A stretch of 51,454 nt of DNA from Candidatus Woesearchaeota archaeon (GTDB lineage: Archaea; Nanobdellota; Nanobdellia; Woesearchaeales; JAIPIC01): assembly GCA_021734865.1 (NCBI GenBank), contig JAIPIC010000005.1, positions 1-51,454 of the forward strand, written 5' to 3'. A program made the translations under genes and the position numbers. The first letter of the stretch is position 1. Each line of letters begins with the position of its first letter. This document shows positions 15,962 to 26,316 of this stretch, piece by piece. The notes beneath the pieces were generated by a model, which ran no database searches, had not been told where the DNA came from, and saw nothing but the letters and a program-made list of their open reading frames with translations.

Positions 15962-16606
15962 CTAATAAGAATCAAGAACATTGCCTGATGCTCTTTTAGG
16001 CTTTTTACCAACAGAGTATGTCTCATGCTCTGTGAACAGCCAATCATGGAGAGCTTTCATGTTTTTTATCTTTGGAATCACCACATTCAGTGACTTTATT
16101 GACTGGATTTCACGATTACGTCGTGCTGAAAGGGCACCTTTATCCACACCAGTATTTTCAACAGTAATATATTTGAGGACATACCTATCTGATTTGTTAC
16201 TATCTTCTTCGGATTGATCCAGAGAGAAGATCCAGTCAAATATTCTTTTTGTACGTTGAATATGGAATTCAGAATTAATTATTGTGAGTTTTCTTAATTT
16301 AGCAGGGCCAGTATGGACGGTTCTAAGAAAATATGCATTACCTATTGTATCATATGAGCAAGATTCCTGTAGAATGCAGGATGAATCCACACCATGGACC
16401 TTAAGATATTTTGCAGCAGCAGCGCATTCAAGTATAGGTCTACCCTTACTGTCAAGAGGGTTTGGCTTATGGATGGTACCAGCACTCAGAGTTATGATTT
16501 TTTCACCTTTCCAAATCTCCAACGCTTTTTCAAGCCTACTTTTCGTCCATAAAGGCAGAGAACCATCTGGGTTCAACCCTCCACCAGGTATTATTATCGC
16601 ATCCAT
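15962..16606 (-). CDS. DUF218 / YdcF-type protein
   Basis: The 214-residue protein opens with MDAIIIPGGGLNPDG, the glycine-rich loop that marks DUF218 (SanA/YdcF/ElyC) proteins. It continues with KIITLSAGT, AAAAKYLKVHGV, SYDTIGNAYFLR and IINSEFHIQRTKRIFDWIF, all typical positions of this Rossmann-like fold. The biochemical role of the family is poorly known; some bacterial members affect envelope polymers. There is no signal peptide or membrane helix here, so it is probably cytosolic. The stop lies about 15 nt from the right target-site duplication of the MITE, so the insertion is just downstream and does not interrupt the gene. Confidence 0.85.
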   Translation of the reverse strand: MDAIIIPGGGLNPDGSLPLWTKSRLEKALEIWKGEKIITLSAGTIHKPNPLDSKGRPILECAAAAKYLKVHGVDSSCILQESCSYDTIGNAYFLRTVHTGPAKLRKLTIINSEFHIQRTKRIFDWIFSLDQSEEDSNKSDRYVLKYITVENTGVDKGALSARRNREIQSIKSLNVVIPKIKNMKALHDWLFTEHETYSVGKKPKRASGNVLDSY

Positions 16607-16737
16607 AATATCTTGAAGATAATGTGTTTTTTATTTGTCTTTCCTTTTTGAAAATGACTTCATTAATTGAATATTTCAATTAAGATATAGCTTTGAATCC
16701 ATGAACACACTTTTTTGACCAATCACTCCCTCGAAAA

Positions 16738-16749
16738 CTTTATATATGG
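16738..16749 (+). promoter_or_regulatory. TATA box for the 644-residue surface-protein gene
   Basis: CTTTATATATGG is centred about 29 nt before the ATG at 16773. This supports leaderless initiation there rather than at the in-frame ATG at 16746, which lies within the TATA element. Confidence 0.55.
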
Positions 16750-16772
16750 TCCTTATAAATAAGAGTATTATA

Positions 16773-18707
16773 ATGCAAAAAAGAGGGCAAATTTCATACT
16801 TCATACTTTTAGGTATAATTTTACTGATAGGCGCAATTCTTTTTATTTATCTCTGGCAGGAACATACAGGCGTCGAAATGCCTGATTTCACGACTGACAT
16901 GAGTCCGATTGAAAGAAACATTTACCAATGTTATTATGATATAGCCCGCGATGGTCTGGAAATAATGGGACGTCAAGGTGGATATATAAACATGGAAAGA
17001 CCCTTATTTAATGATGTAGAAAGTTATCAGGATCTTGATGCATACAAGATAGCCAAATGGTATTATAGAGGACAGGACCACATTCCTACTGTTGATATGG
17101 AAAAATCAATTCTAATCGACTACGTTAAAGCACATGCTCCTGAATGCATTAACAACCTCAATACATTAAGTTATTTTACAATAGAAGAACGTGATAAACT
17201 TGATCTGGATGTTGTGTTCAATCAAGATTATGTGCAGCTAGACATCCATCATCCACTAAGTGTCTTTCAGTCCGATACTGATGAAGTGAAGAGGATAGAT
17301 GGGATGGTAGTAGTCCTTGATGTTGAGTTTGGCAGAATCATGGCGCTTGCCAAAGACGCTCTATACTTTGAAAATAGAGAGAAATACATAGAAGATATGC
17401 TCATTGATCATATATCCATGGATAGTGACATTCCTCTGACTGGCATGGAATTTGATTGTGATTCTCGCGTATGGTATATTTCTGATATCAGGGAACGCGT
17501 CAGAAATCTTCTCCTGCACTCTATTCCAAACATCCAGTTCCTGAATACACAGCACTACCCCTTATTAGAGGATGAATCAGTCTATGAGTCAATTCGGCAT
17601 TATGATGCAGATGACATGCTTGTGGGAAACTATCCCAGTTCAGTACCAGCTGACGCGTTCAATTATTTTCAGTACTACAGATCAACATCAGACAATGACT
17701 TTGATTCATTACGGTTGGGAGTGAGATATCGACCTGACTGGCCTATTTACATTTACTCAAGACCAAGCACTAATGGGCAGATGAAGTCCAATGTTGGCAA
17801 ATCATATGAAAAATACCTGTCATTCATCTGCCTTAACATCTGGCATTTCACTTATGACATCAATTTTGATGTTCATTTCATGATCAGTGACCCTGATGCC
17901 TTTAAAGGAGAGGGATATACGTATACATATTCTGTTCCAATATATATTGATCATAATGAACCAAATAGGAACTTTAAATCATCGTTTTTCCTTGAAAGTG
18001 CGGAATATAATGATGATTTCTGCTTCAATAATCCTGGCGATGAGATCGAATTGAGAGCAACAGGTCTTGAAAACGGCATGAAAGGGATGGATCTTCAAAA
18101 TATCACTTTGACATATTTTTGCTTAAAATACAAATGTAAATTAGGAAAGACAAAAGCAGGATATTCTGGATATGGACTTACTACCAGACTTCCCGGAAAC
18201 TGTGCAAATGGTTATCTTGAAGCCACAGGTGAGGGATATCTTGACAGCCGCGTACAGCTCACTGAAGATGAATACTTTGAAATTCCAATGAAAAAGATTA
18301 ACGTTCTTGAATATAAGATCATTAAACACCCATCAACCGATAAAAGTGCATCGTATCCGATAGCTGAACATGAAGTTGCAACAGTCCATCTTGAAGCAAA
18401 GAATGCAAGTCATACAGCTAGTGCATTCTATAATATATCTTCAAATAATACAATAGAGATAATCGCAGATGACAATGAGTACGACGTGAATATAATCGTC
18501 ATGGACCCTGTAGATGAAAGGATAACTGCTGGATACTCCGGAACGTGGAAATATTCAATATCAGAATCAGCATATGCAGGCTCTGTAACTTTCAATGTAT
18601 ATGAAAAGGTGCCACAACCATTCACTGTGACAGAACAATATGAGTTTGTTAGGGAACTATATGACAATAATGAGACAAAAACAGGACTTGAACCAATACT
18701 AAGTTAA
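16773..18707 (+). CDS. Large class III signal surface protein (KRG-QIS)
   Basis: The promoter position selects the ATG at 16773, giving 644 residues that begin MQKRG-QISYF and a hydrophobic helix to about 28, an archaeal class III signal. C53 and C125 match the cysteine pair of the proteins at 1282 and 35221, and GRQGGYINMERP follows C53. The segment RIDGMVVVLDVEFGRIM (around 175) matches the two relatives. The remaining 450 residues are extracellular: a region with CLNIWHFTYDINFDVHFMI and further beta domains with cysteine pairs near 410-490. The giant secreted protein gene follows 69 nt downstream with its own TATA box. I infer a surface structural or pilus-like component; its exact role is unknown. 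Confidence 0.78.
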   Translation: MQKRGQISYFILLGIILLIGAILFIYLWQEHTGVEMPDFTTDMSPIERNIYQCYYDIARDGLEIMGRQGGYINMERPLFNDVESYQDLDAYKIAKWYYRGQDHIPTVDMEKSILIDYVKAHAPECINNLNTLSYFTIEERDKLDLDVVFNQDYVQLDIHHPLSVFQSDTDEVKRIDGMVVVLDVEFGRIMALAKDALYFENREKYIEDMLIDHISMDSDIPLTGMEFDCDSRVWYISDIRERVRNLLLHSIPNIQFLNTQHYPLLEDESVYESIRHYDADDMLVGNYPSSVPADAFNYFQYYRSTSDNDFDSLRLGVRYRPDWPIYIYSRPSTNGQMKSNVGKSYEKYLSFICLNIWHFTYDINFDVHFMISDPDAFKGEGYTYTYSVPIYIDHNEPNRNFKSSFFLESAEYNDDFCFNNPGDEIELRATGLENGMKGMDLQNITLTYFCLKYKCKLGKTKAGYSGYGLTTRLPGNCANGYLEATGEGYLDSRVQLTEDEYFEIPMKKINVLEYKIIKHPSTDKSASYPIAEHEVATVHLEAKNASHTASAFYNISSNNTIEIIADDNEYDVNIIVMDPVDERITAGYSGTWKYSISESAYAGSVTFNVYEKVPQPFTVTEQYEFVRELYDNNETKTGLEPILS

Positions 18708-18746
18708 ACTGGTTAGTATAAAAAATCCAAATTACCAAAAACTCAT

Positions 18747-18759
18747 AAAAAATAAATAG
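18747..18759 (+). promoter_or_regulatory. TATA box of the 2500-residue protein gene
   Basis: AAAAAATAAATAG lies about 24 nt before the ATG at 18777, consistent with a leaderless transcript separate from the upstream gene. Confidence 0.45.
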
Positions 18760-18776
18760 TTGAATACATTAAAACA

Positions 18777-21700
18777 ATGAAATTGAATAGGATTATAGGT
18801 TACTTCTTGATGATTATTGTACTTCTTGTTCCATTTTCAATCGCTGCTGACATGCAGCCTATGACTTCAGTAAGTTACAATCCCAGTAGGGATTTGGTAG
18901 CACATAGGGGCGGTCTGGGAAAAGTGGCCCCGATAAATCTTGCCACTCAATCATTGACAGGAAGCAAAGCAATGAACCTTTTGCTGTCAATATCAAATGT
19001 TGCACATGAAGTTACAGCCGATGATGAAGTGAAAATCACATGGACGACTGATGAGACAGCACTCAGTAGTGTATACTATTGGAAACCAGGTAATGCCCCC
19101 ACAGAATCATCAAAAGGCCTGTATGTCACATCCCATTCAGTAACGCTATATGGCATTGATTCAGGATACCAATACAACTATTATGTCGCTTCGATAAATA
19201 ATAGTGGTAGCAAAGTCTTGGATAATAATAGTGGAGAAAATTATACATTCACTTTGATAGATACAATTCCTCCTTCTGATGTCACCAACCTTGCAGTGGA
19301 TAATGCCACCTCAAATACAATTACTCTATCTTGGACAGCTGTAACAGACAGAGACATGAAGCATTATCTGATATACCGAGGAGGGAGTGAACTGACTTCG
19401 ACAGAGAACACCACATTCATTGATTCTACAGTAAATCCCAGCACTCAATACAGCTATCAAGTAGCTGCAGTTGATATGAGTGGGAATATAGGTAATAAGA
19501 CATCCGCTGTTACGACTACTACACTTACACCAGATTATGATGCTCCTAATATTGAAGAGATAGTCATTAGCAGTTCATCCAATACATCAGCATCATTTAC
19601 AATAACAACTGATGAAGCATCAAAAATAGTGTTCTATTATGGAACAGATCAGGGAAATATGAGTAATAGTACAATAGACACCCTAAATACTCAACACTCA
19701 ATAACCATAAGCAATCTTATAGGGGGTGATCTAGTCTATTATTCCATCACTGCATGCGATGGAAGTTCCAACTGTCAGGATAGTCAGCTGTACAGCTTTA
19801 AAGTAGGAGATGACCTGAGCCCACCTTTTGTAAACTGCACAATTCCTGAATACTCAAATTCCTCAACCATCACACTTAACGGCCAAACAGAAAGCTACGT
19901 AAGTATGCAGTTGTATATTGATGGACAGTTAAAGAAAGTAATATCAAGGGTTGATTCAACAGGAGAATTTACATTCTCAAATGTGATGCTTTCAGAGGGA
20001 GAGGTTAATACAATAAACATTACTGCGGAAGATTCAACAGGTAACAAAGCCACGATTCAAGGAAATATCTCTGTTGATACCATTGCTCCAGTCTTGTCAG
20101 TTTCAATGGATTCAACATCTACTACCTCCTCATTGCCTATCCAGATCTCCCTTACAGAGATAGCTCAGGTAGTAATATTCGTCCAAAAACAGGATAGTAC
20201 AGATACTGCACCAGGTGATGTTCCAAACATCACACTTTCTTATTCGTCAGGTTCAAATACCCTGACTTGGGATGAAGTCAACGAAACGGATATAGAATCA
20301 TATGTAGTGTACAGGGACGGAATTGGGGCTATTGCAGAAGTGACCGCAACTTCCTATTCAGATACTTATATCAATGGAAATACTACATATAAGTATACTG
20401 TTGTTGCAAAAGACGAAGCATGCAATTTAGGTACAATATCTGATTACTTAGCTGTCGCAACCGGATCAGATATTGGGACTGGCAATAATGCTTCAGCCAT
20501 AACACCCTCTTGTGGATCTAACGAACCCGCCAAAAACATATCCGGCAGTGGTATATTCAATGTTTCAGTAACATTATATGATGGTGACAATCTGGTTTCT
20601 ATTTATGCTTATGACGATGCAGGTAATTATGATCTCTATGTTGGTTCAGTACTATACGATAGTTCAGACCCTGTAATTGAAGAAACAAATATAGATGAAG
20701 ATTCACCATACTACTCATCAGGCGTTTGGAGCTTATTCTTTGCCCCAAAGATAACTGTGAAAGGTAAGACAAATAAGCAGACTACAGTAAGTATATACAT
20801 AAACAATGATTCATCACCTGTGGCATCTGTTCTTACAGATTCTGACGGATATTTCTCTACAGATATCGAACTCAGGCGAGATACTGATTATTACTGTGAT
20901 TTCTCACAAAAAAGCGCATCCTGCTCATGGTCGGCCTCAGCACCAAACAACATTCCTGGAGATGCATGGCTTAACAATGTTAAGATGGTTGCATCAGATG
21001 CAGTTGGCCGCAACGACACAAAAATATATCCTGTGATATATGCGCTGTGCGGTGGGGGCGGAACATATTATTCTGTAACATATACTGACCCATATCCCGG
21101 AATGCTTAACCCAGCAGAATTGATCCTGGGTTATGAGATGATAACATTCAATGCCAATCTCACGTGGGTGGGTGGTACTCTTAATGAAGGTTCAATCAAA
21201 AATGTCAAAGCCGAAATACCACCGTTGAGCGTTTCTGATCTTGATAAATATGATGAGGATTGGATAAATGGTGGAAAACCTAAAGCAGTTGGAAAAAATA
21301 ATGTTTATGTATCGATTGACCTAAAAGCAGTTGATCCATATCCTGGAGAAAACAAGACCAAGCTGGAGAAGGAACGCAATATCAGTCAAAACCACATTGG
21401 TGACTGCAACCTCCCAGGCTTTGGATGTTTTAGAGTTCCAATGATGCTTGAGATTACATTCAATTCTGAAGACCTTGATGGGAATTCATCAGAAAAAGTG
21501 CAGAAAACATGCACATATGTCGAAGTTCCTATCGATAGTCGGCTGCCCTCAGATCAGATCCCTACAGAATTTCTTGAGACCACCATAGGTGTCATAAATA
21601 AGACACTTGAAGTCATTGACAAGATTATGGAACCATTAAAGGAAGTCAAGAAATTCTTCTTCTGGACATGCCTTGGTATGAATGTTCCTCTGATATATTC

Positions 21701-24700
21701 AAGCATACAAGAATACTGGTCGTGTGAATTCTCAGCAGCAGTCGGTGGCATACTTGATCTTGGATTTGACAAACGGATTGCAGCACAAGGCATGTGCGAA
21801 ATCTATGGAGATAATTCACCTTACCCTAAGAACAGGAACACACAGGGTGATGAGTCTGCATGCAACTCATGTGAAAGCGCCATAAAGACACGTATGGACT
21901 GGGAAAGCAGGCGGAACATGTTCTGTGATAAAATCTTTTGTGCAAAAGTTCCCACAGTAAGCAAATATATCAAAGATGCGACAAAAGCAGAATCAGTTAC
22001 AAACACATGGAACAAATCACTGGCAAATCCACAATCCTCATCGGTAGAAATATACAGGAGAGATGATCCAAGCGGTACATCGGAGTTATATAACCTTGAA
22101 GATCTATTTAAATATTCATCGCATTGTGAGACACTTGAGCCTACCGGCACAAGCACAAAAATCAATATTAATTCAAAAACCCTGCTGGATGATTACATAA
22201 AATACGCTGATTCCTGTGAGGAGTTTCAGCCTTTCAACAAAAAGTGCTGCGGTTGGGAGTACATGAGGGACTGGAATGGCGGCTGTGGATTCATGGATTT
22301 CGGGATGAATGAGCTAAAAGAATATCACTGTCATATATCAAGAGCAGGGGAAAATGATCCACAATGCTCAACAGCAGCAAGACTATGGAATGCGGTTGCA
22401 GGAGTGTGTAGTAGTACAGAGGCAGCAGAATTTGAATATTTTAACTCAGGTGCAAGATGGCCTCCTTCAGCACATGAACAGAGAGCTGCTCTTAATGGAT
22501 ATGAATGGACAGAAGAGGATCAAAAACTCTATAATGATCTTCCAGCCACGGCAAGAAATAAGGATGACACTAGCAAGTATAACAACTATGTTGATGACAA
22601 TTATATGGATGATTTTAGGTCATATCAGACTTCACAGAATAAAGACGTCAGTGGCAAGACTGATGAAGAAATCAAAAAGAGCTCATCTGATTATTCTACT
22701 TGGAGAAATAACAGAGTGACTGATCTTAAATATGAAAGATCAGAGATCCAGACAATGGTGACTGGTAATTCTGCAAGCAACCCACCAATTATTCTGATAA
22801 GGATAACCCCAATCAGCGATGATAGGTCAATAGGGGTGATAGGTTATCGTATAACAAAAGATTCTGTTCCGATGAGCTCACAATCAGAAAAAGTCGGTGC
22901 AACTGAAGATTCACTAATAGGTAGAACAGATGTATTCAGACCATTAAGTAATGGCAGGATTGATGATCCAGTCTATCGTGATGAAGATATGGATGAATGG
23001 GTTAAGTATGCCCAGGATACATTTAAAACAGCTACGGGTGCAAAATTATCCAATAACAAAGCTCAAGAACTGTATAACACACTGCTGACTCAGGATAGGG
23101 ATGTTCTGGTGGATCCGACAGATGGAATACTACATGCATTCCAATGTCTGTGTATACCTGCAATGGAAGGATACCTTGCATGGTGGAGATCGATGCTTAC
23201 AGCAGTAAAAGCATGCCTTATGGAAATTGTTATAACAGGTGACGGGAAATCCGGCATGTGCCAGGCAGTGCTAAGCGTATATGTATGTGACCTTCTATGG
23301 GATGCACTTAAATGTATAGTTAATAGGATGGGTCACTCCCTGGGAAGTTCTGGTTCAATTAGAGGAGGGTTTGGTGGATTGATGGCTTCTGTCAACAGCG
23401 GCATGAAAAGTGTATATCAAAGCACAATGGACCGATATGGAGACTCAAATACCTTTGGAACACTCTTTAGCGAAGAAAAGATTGTTCATGCATTCTGCTT
23501 ATGGGCTTTTACAGGAGACTGGACACTAGATTTTGAGGGATTCTTAAACTCCAATTTCTCAACACCAATCAAAAGTTATGGCGCAGTTTATCCCTGCACG
23601 AGGAGATTTAAAGGAAGCGGTTCGAATGGATACGCAATTTTCAGCTACCATATTGGTGCTGGTCTAGTTGCAGGATCAGAGGTTAATTTTAGATTATATC
23701 TTCAATGCTCTGACACAGCTAGCTGTGACTCCAGCTTGGATGCTAATGGGAATCAGGTATTTCCAAATGGCAACTGCGATTGTTTACTCAATGGTAAAGG
23801 TCAACAGAGACAGCTTGTTATACAGAGTAAGCTCAATGCAGGAGATGTTTTTGATGATGAGCAATATAAAGTAGAAACACAGCAGTTCAGATATGACAAA
23901 GTGGTGCTCGAATGGGATTACATGGACTCGTCAAATGAGAAAAAGGTTGACTCGACTGAATGTATTATTTCTGATGTGGGTGGAACACCTCCTGTAGATT
24001 GTCATTGGGATGTTGCAACTTTATCATACAGATGTAATTATGATATTGGCACAAACGGAAATGCTAATATTCAGGATGTTGTATTGTCCGGAACACCTCC
24101 ATTTACTGTAGGAGATGACCTTATATTTGTTGCTGACATATACAAGCTTAGTCCTGCAAATATAATTGCAGGAAATGATAATCCAGACCAGACCAGCGTG
24201 TCAACTGATGATCTTGTACCTGCTTTCCTACAGATGAAGATCAAAAACCAGAACGGAGCAGTTGTATATGATAGTGGAACCGAATACTATAAGATATCTA
24301 AAGACGGAACATCACAGATAACAATCGGTGGGTCACAGAATACATTCAGTTCATATGCAGGCCAACTCGAAAAAGCGTGGTTCTACGGCCAGCAGACTTC
24401 TGGATCGACAAATGTCAAGACTTTTACTGTGTCCGGAACAGATATGATCTCAATTGGAAGTTCATATTATAATATATATGTAAAATCAGGAAATCTGGAC
24501 ATCAGGCATGCTGTACTACTTGACAAGAATGGATTTAACACTTATCAGGAAGGAGCGCTTGACATCCAAAGCACAGGAAACACAGTACAATACACCCTTA
24601 AAGATGGTTCAGCAGCGATCGAATCAGGAAGTGTCGATTGGCGAAACGATTACACATTTGAGACACAAGGATTTCAGATAACAGTTACAAATACCGATAT

Positions 24701-26279
24701 ACTAACCAAAATGCTTGATGATAATAAGAAATACGTTCTTGGTTTCATCGCTGAATCACAGAGCACAGCATCAACTTCAACAGCTGACTGCTCTTCTAAT
24801 GAGCAGCAATTCACAGCAGAGTTTACACTTTACGGAGCATCAAAGATTGACCCTGATTCTGCTCTCAACGATAGAAATGCTCAAGCCGATACAACAAATA
24901 AACATGATTCAGCAGATACAGCTATTAAGGTAGTGTGCAATAGTCAAGGAGTAGGCAGTAAGACGTGTGCGGTCAACGAATATCTTCCAAACCAATGCAA
25001 ATGTGAAGAAACCTACTATGATTGTGGAGGAGATTATTCAACAACAACAGCAGGAATCATCTGTGTCGATTTGGATGGCGGAAAGAAATGTATGACTAAG
25101 ACAGAAGCAGTACCTCAATGTGAAATCTCTTCAACTAAAACACTCGATAGTCACAGCTTTGGTGCATATGGATATAATGACATGGCTGGCTGTTATTGTG
25201 GAAGTGATTCAGAATATACAACTCATCTGAAAACATCTAATTGTGGTTATGGCAATCAGCAGGATTATTATTGCTGCTATGATATTAATTCCAAAGGATT
25301 TGCATGTACAAACACAAAAACATCCTGTGCTCCGGATAATATTGTCTCGGACTTTATGGGTCATTCAACAGCCCCTTCTCAATCATCTTCATCTGTATCT
25401 TCCGACAATAAAAAATGTTGGGCAATCTACTGTTATGATGGTAATGGATACTGCCTTGATCAGGACGGATGCTTGAGTGGTGATGGCAAGACTACAACAG
25501 ACTATGGAAAAATATATGGGTCATCAGGAACAGATAATCCTCCAACTGCCTCATCATGGCAGACTTTAAGTGACGCATGCAGTGGAGCTGGTGCTTCAGA
25601 ACAAAAGGACAAGTGCGGCGAGTTGGTCAAAGCAGTTGCAGGCCAGATGAATATTGACAAAACAGAAGCATATAATCTCATGTTGGCTGGATCCCAAGGT
25701 GATCCGACTCCTGATGGCCTTTTATGCAGCGGTTTGCTTCAGGTATGTTCTTCATCCAGCGGCCTATGGCAATCTTACTATAATGATTATGCAACTAGTT
25801 TTGGTCTAAGCAGCTCTGATAATTTTGCAAGTAAAATTGAAGATCCCTTGATCAATTCCATCATTGGGCTGGCACTATACAAGGATATGAGAGAGAAAGT
25901 CGTATCATCATATTACAGTGGAATGTCAATAAGTGATCCTCAAATTAAATCCTCGCTTCTGATGCGTTCATATGCAGCATATCTGGCTGGAGGTACATCT
26001 AAATTCATGAAAGAAACAGCAGTTCAGAAGTGCAGTGATAATAATATATTTATCTACGAGTGCCCAGACAACACAAATGAAAAGAACCTTAGATACGGGC
26101 AGTACAAATTTTTGGTATATAATTCTGGATATGACACCTTACCCACAGGAACACAACTTACGACCCTTTTACAACTAGAAAAACAAATATATCTCACATA
26201 TTATACAACTGCGCCTATAAAAGAAATCCAAGAAGTTGGTACAGGTACGAATACAGACCATAAAATAGTGTGGTCTTAA
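18777..26279 (+). CDS. Giant (2500-residue) secreted multidomain surface protein
   Basis: A signal peptide covers residues 1-23. Residues about 60-610 hold fibronectin type III and Ig-like repeats (for example PPSDVTNLAVDN..TITLSWT and PNITLSYSSGSNTLTW). The middle, 800-1600, is Cys-rich with helical hydrophobic patches (CLCIPAMEGYLAWWRSML near 1458) but no clear membrane anchor. About 1600-2000 is beta-rich, and 2050-2260 is very Cys-rich. The last roughly 230 residues (QMNIDKTEAYNLMLAGSQG, then CSGLLQVC) resemble a lysozyme/transglycosylase-type helical domain, but I see no certain catalytic residue. Calcium, glycan or adhesion roles are possible. It lies after a class-III-signal protein and is the largest gene here, suggesting an adhesin or surface-layer component for contact with other cells. 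Function unproven. Confidence 0.85.
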   Translation: MKLNRIIGYFLMIIVLLVPFSIAADMQPMTSVSYNPSRDLVAHRGGLGKVAPINLATQSLTGSKAMNLLLSISNVAHEVTADDEVKITWTTDETALSSVYYWKPGNAPTESSKGLYVTSHSVTLYGIDSGYQYNYYVASINNSGSKVLDNNSGENYTFTLIDTIPPSDVTNLAVDNATSNTITLSWTAVTDRDMKHYLIYRGGSELTSTENTTFIDSTVNPSTQYSYQVAAVDMSGNIGNKTSAVTTTTLTPDYDAPNIEEIVISSSSNTSASFTITTDEASKIVFYYGTDQGNMSNSTIDTLNTQHSITISNLIGGDLVYYSITACDGSSNCQDSQLYSFKVGDDLSPPFVNCTIPEYSNSSTITLNGQTESYVSMQLYIDGQLKKVISRVDSTGEFTFSNVMLSEGEVNTINITAEDSTGNKATIQGNISVDTIAPVLSVSMDSTSTTSSLPIQISLTEIAQVVIFVQKQDSTDTAPGDVPNITLSYSSGSNTLTWDEVNETDIESYVVYRDGIGAIAEVTATSYSDTYINGNTTYKYTVVAKDEACNLGTISDYLAVATGSDIGTGNNASAITPSCGSNEPAKNISGSGIFNVSVTLYDGDNLVSIYAYDDAGNYDLYVGSVLYDSSDPVIEETNIDEDSPYYSSGVWSLFFAPKITVKGKTNKQTTVSIYINNDSSPVASVLTDSDGYFSTDIELRRDTDYYCDFSQKSASCSWSASAPNNIPGDAWLNNVKMVASDAVGRNDTKIYPVIYALCGGGGTYYSVTYTDPYPGMLNPAELILGYEMITFNANLTWVGGTLNEGSIKNVKAEIPPLSVSDLDKYDEDWINGGKPKAVGKNNVYVSIDLKAVDPYPGENKTKLEKERNISQNHIGDCNLPGFGCFRVPMMLEITFNSEDLDGNSSEKVQKTCTYVEVPIDSRLPSDQIPTEFLETTIGVINKTLEVIDKIMEPLKEVKKFFFWTCLGMNVPLIYSSIQEYWSCEFSAAVGGILDLGFDKRIAAQGMCEIYGDNSPYPKNRNTQGDESACNSCESAIKTRMDWESRRNMFCDKIFCAKVPTVSKYIKDATKAESVTNTWNKSLANPQSSSVEIYRRDDPSGTSELYNLEDLFKYSSHCETLEPTGTSTKININSKTLLDDYIKYADSCEEFQPFNKKCCGWEYMRDWNGGCGFMDFGMNELKEYHCHISRAGENDPQCSTAARLWNAVAGVCSSTEAAEFEYFNSGARWPPSAHEQRAALNGYEWTEEDQKLYNDLPATARNKDDTSKYNNYVDDNYMDDFRSYQTSQNKDVSGKTDEEIKKSSSDYSTWRNNRVTDLKYERSEIQTMVTGNSASNPPIILIRITPISDDRSIGVIGYRITKDSVPMSSQSEKVGATEDSLIGRTDVFRPLSNGRIDDPVYRDEDMDEWVKYAQDTFKTATGAKLSNNKAQELYNTLLTQDRDVLVDPTDGILHAFQCLCIPAMEGYLAWWRSMLTAVKACLMEIVITGDGKSGMCQAVLSVYVCDLLWDALKCIVNRMGHSLGSSGSIRGGFGGLMASVNSGMKSVYQSTMDRYGDSNTFGTLFSEEKIVHAFCLWAFTGDWTLDFEGFLNSNFSTPIKSYGAVYPCTRRFKGSGSNGYAIFSYHIGAGLVAGSEVNFRLYLQCSDTASCDSSLDANGNQVFPNGNCDCLLNGKGQQRQLVIQSKLNAGDVFDDEQYKVETQQFRYDKVVLEWDYMDSSNEKKVDSTECIISDVGGTPPVDCHWDVATLSYRCNYDIGTNGNANIQDVVLSGTPPFTVGDDLIFVADIYKLSPANIIAGNDNPDQTSVSTDDLVPAFLQMKIKNQNGAVVYDSGTEYYKISKDGTSQITIGGSQNTFSSYAGQLEKAWFYGQQTSGSTNVKTFTVSGTDMISIGSSYYNIYVKSGNLDIRHAVLLDKNGFNTYQEGALDIQSTGNTVQYTLKDGSAAIESGSVDWRNDYTFETQGFQITVTNTDILTKMLDDNKKYVLGFIAESQSTASTSTADCSSNEQQFTAEFTLYGASKIDPDSALNDRNAQADTTNKHDSADTAIKVVCNSQGVGSKTCAVNEYLPNQCKCEETYYDCGGDYSTTTAGIICVDLDGGKKCMTKTEAVPQCEISSTKTLDSHSFGAYGYNDMAGCYCGSDSEYTTHLKTSNCGYGNQQDYYCCYDINSKGFACTNTKTSCAPDNIVSDFMGHSTAPSQSSSSVSSDNKKCWAIYCYDGNGYCLDQDGCLSGDGKTTTDYGKIYGSSGTDNPPTASSWQTLSDACSGAGASEQKDKCGELVKAVAGQMNIDKTEAYNLMLAGSQGDPTPDGLLCSGLLQVCSSSSGLWQSYYNDYATSFGLSSSDNFASKIEDPLINSIIGLALYKDMREKVVSSYYSGMSISDPQIKSSLLMRSYAAYLAGGTSKFMKETAVQKCSDNNIFIYECPDNTNEKNLRYGQYKFLVYNSGYDTLPTGTQLTTLLQLEKQIYLTYYTTAPIKEIQEVGTGTNTDHKIVWS

Positions 26280-26283
26280 ATCT

Positions 26284-26306
26284 TTGAAATTGAAATTTTT
26301 TTTATT
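26284..26306 (+). terminator. T-run terminator after the giant gene
   Basis: ATTTTTTTTATTG follows within 30 nt of the stop at 26279, in the short gap before the convergent mre11 gene. Confidence 0.5.
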
Positions 26307-26316
26307 GTCGAATCTT

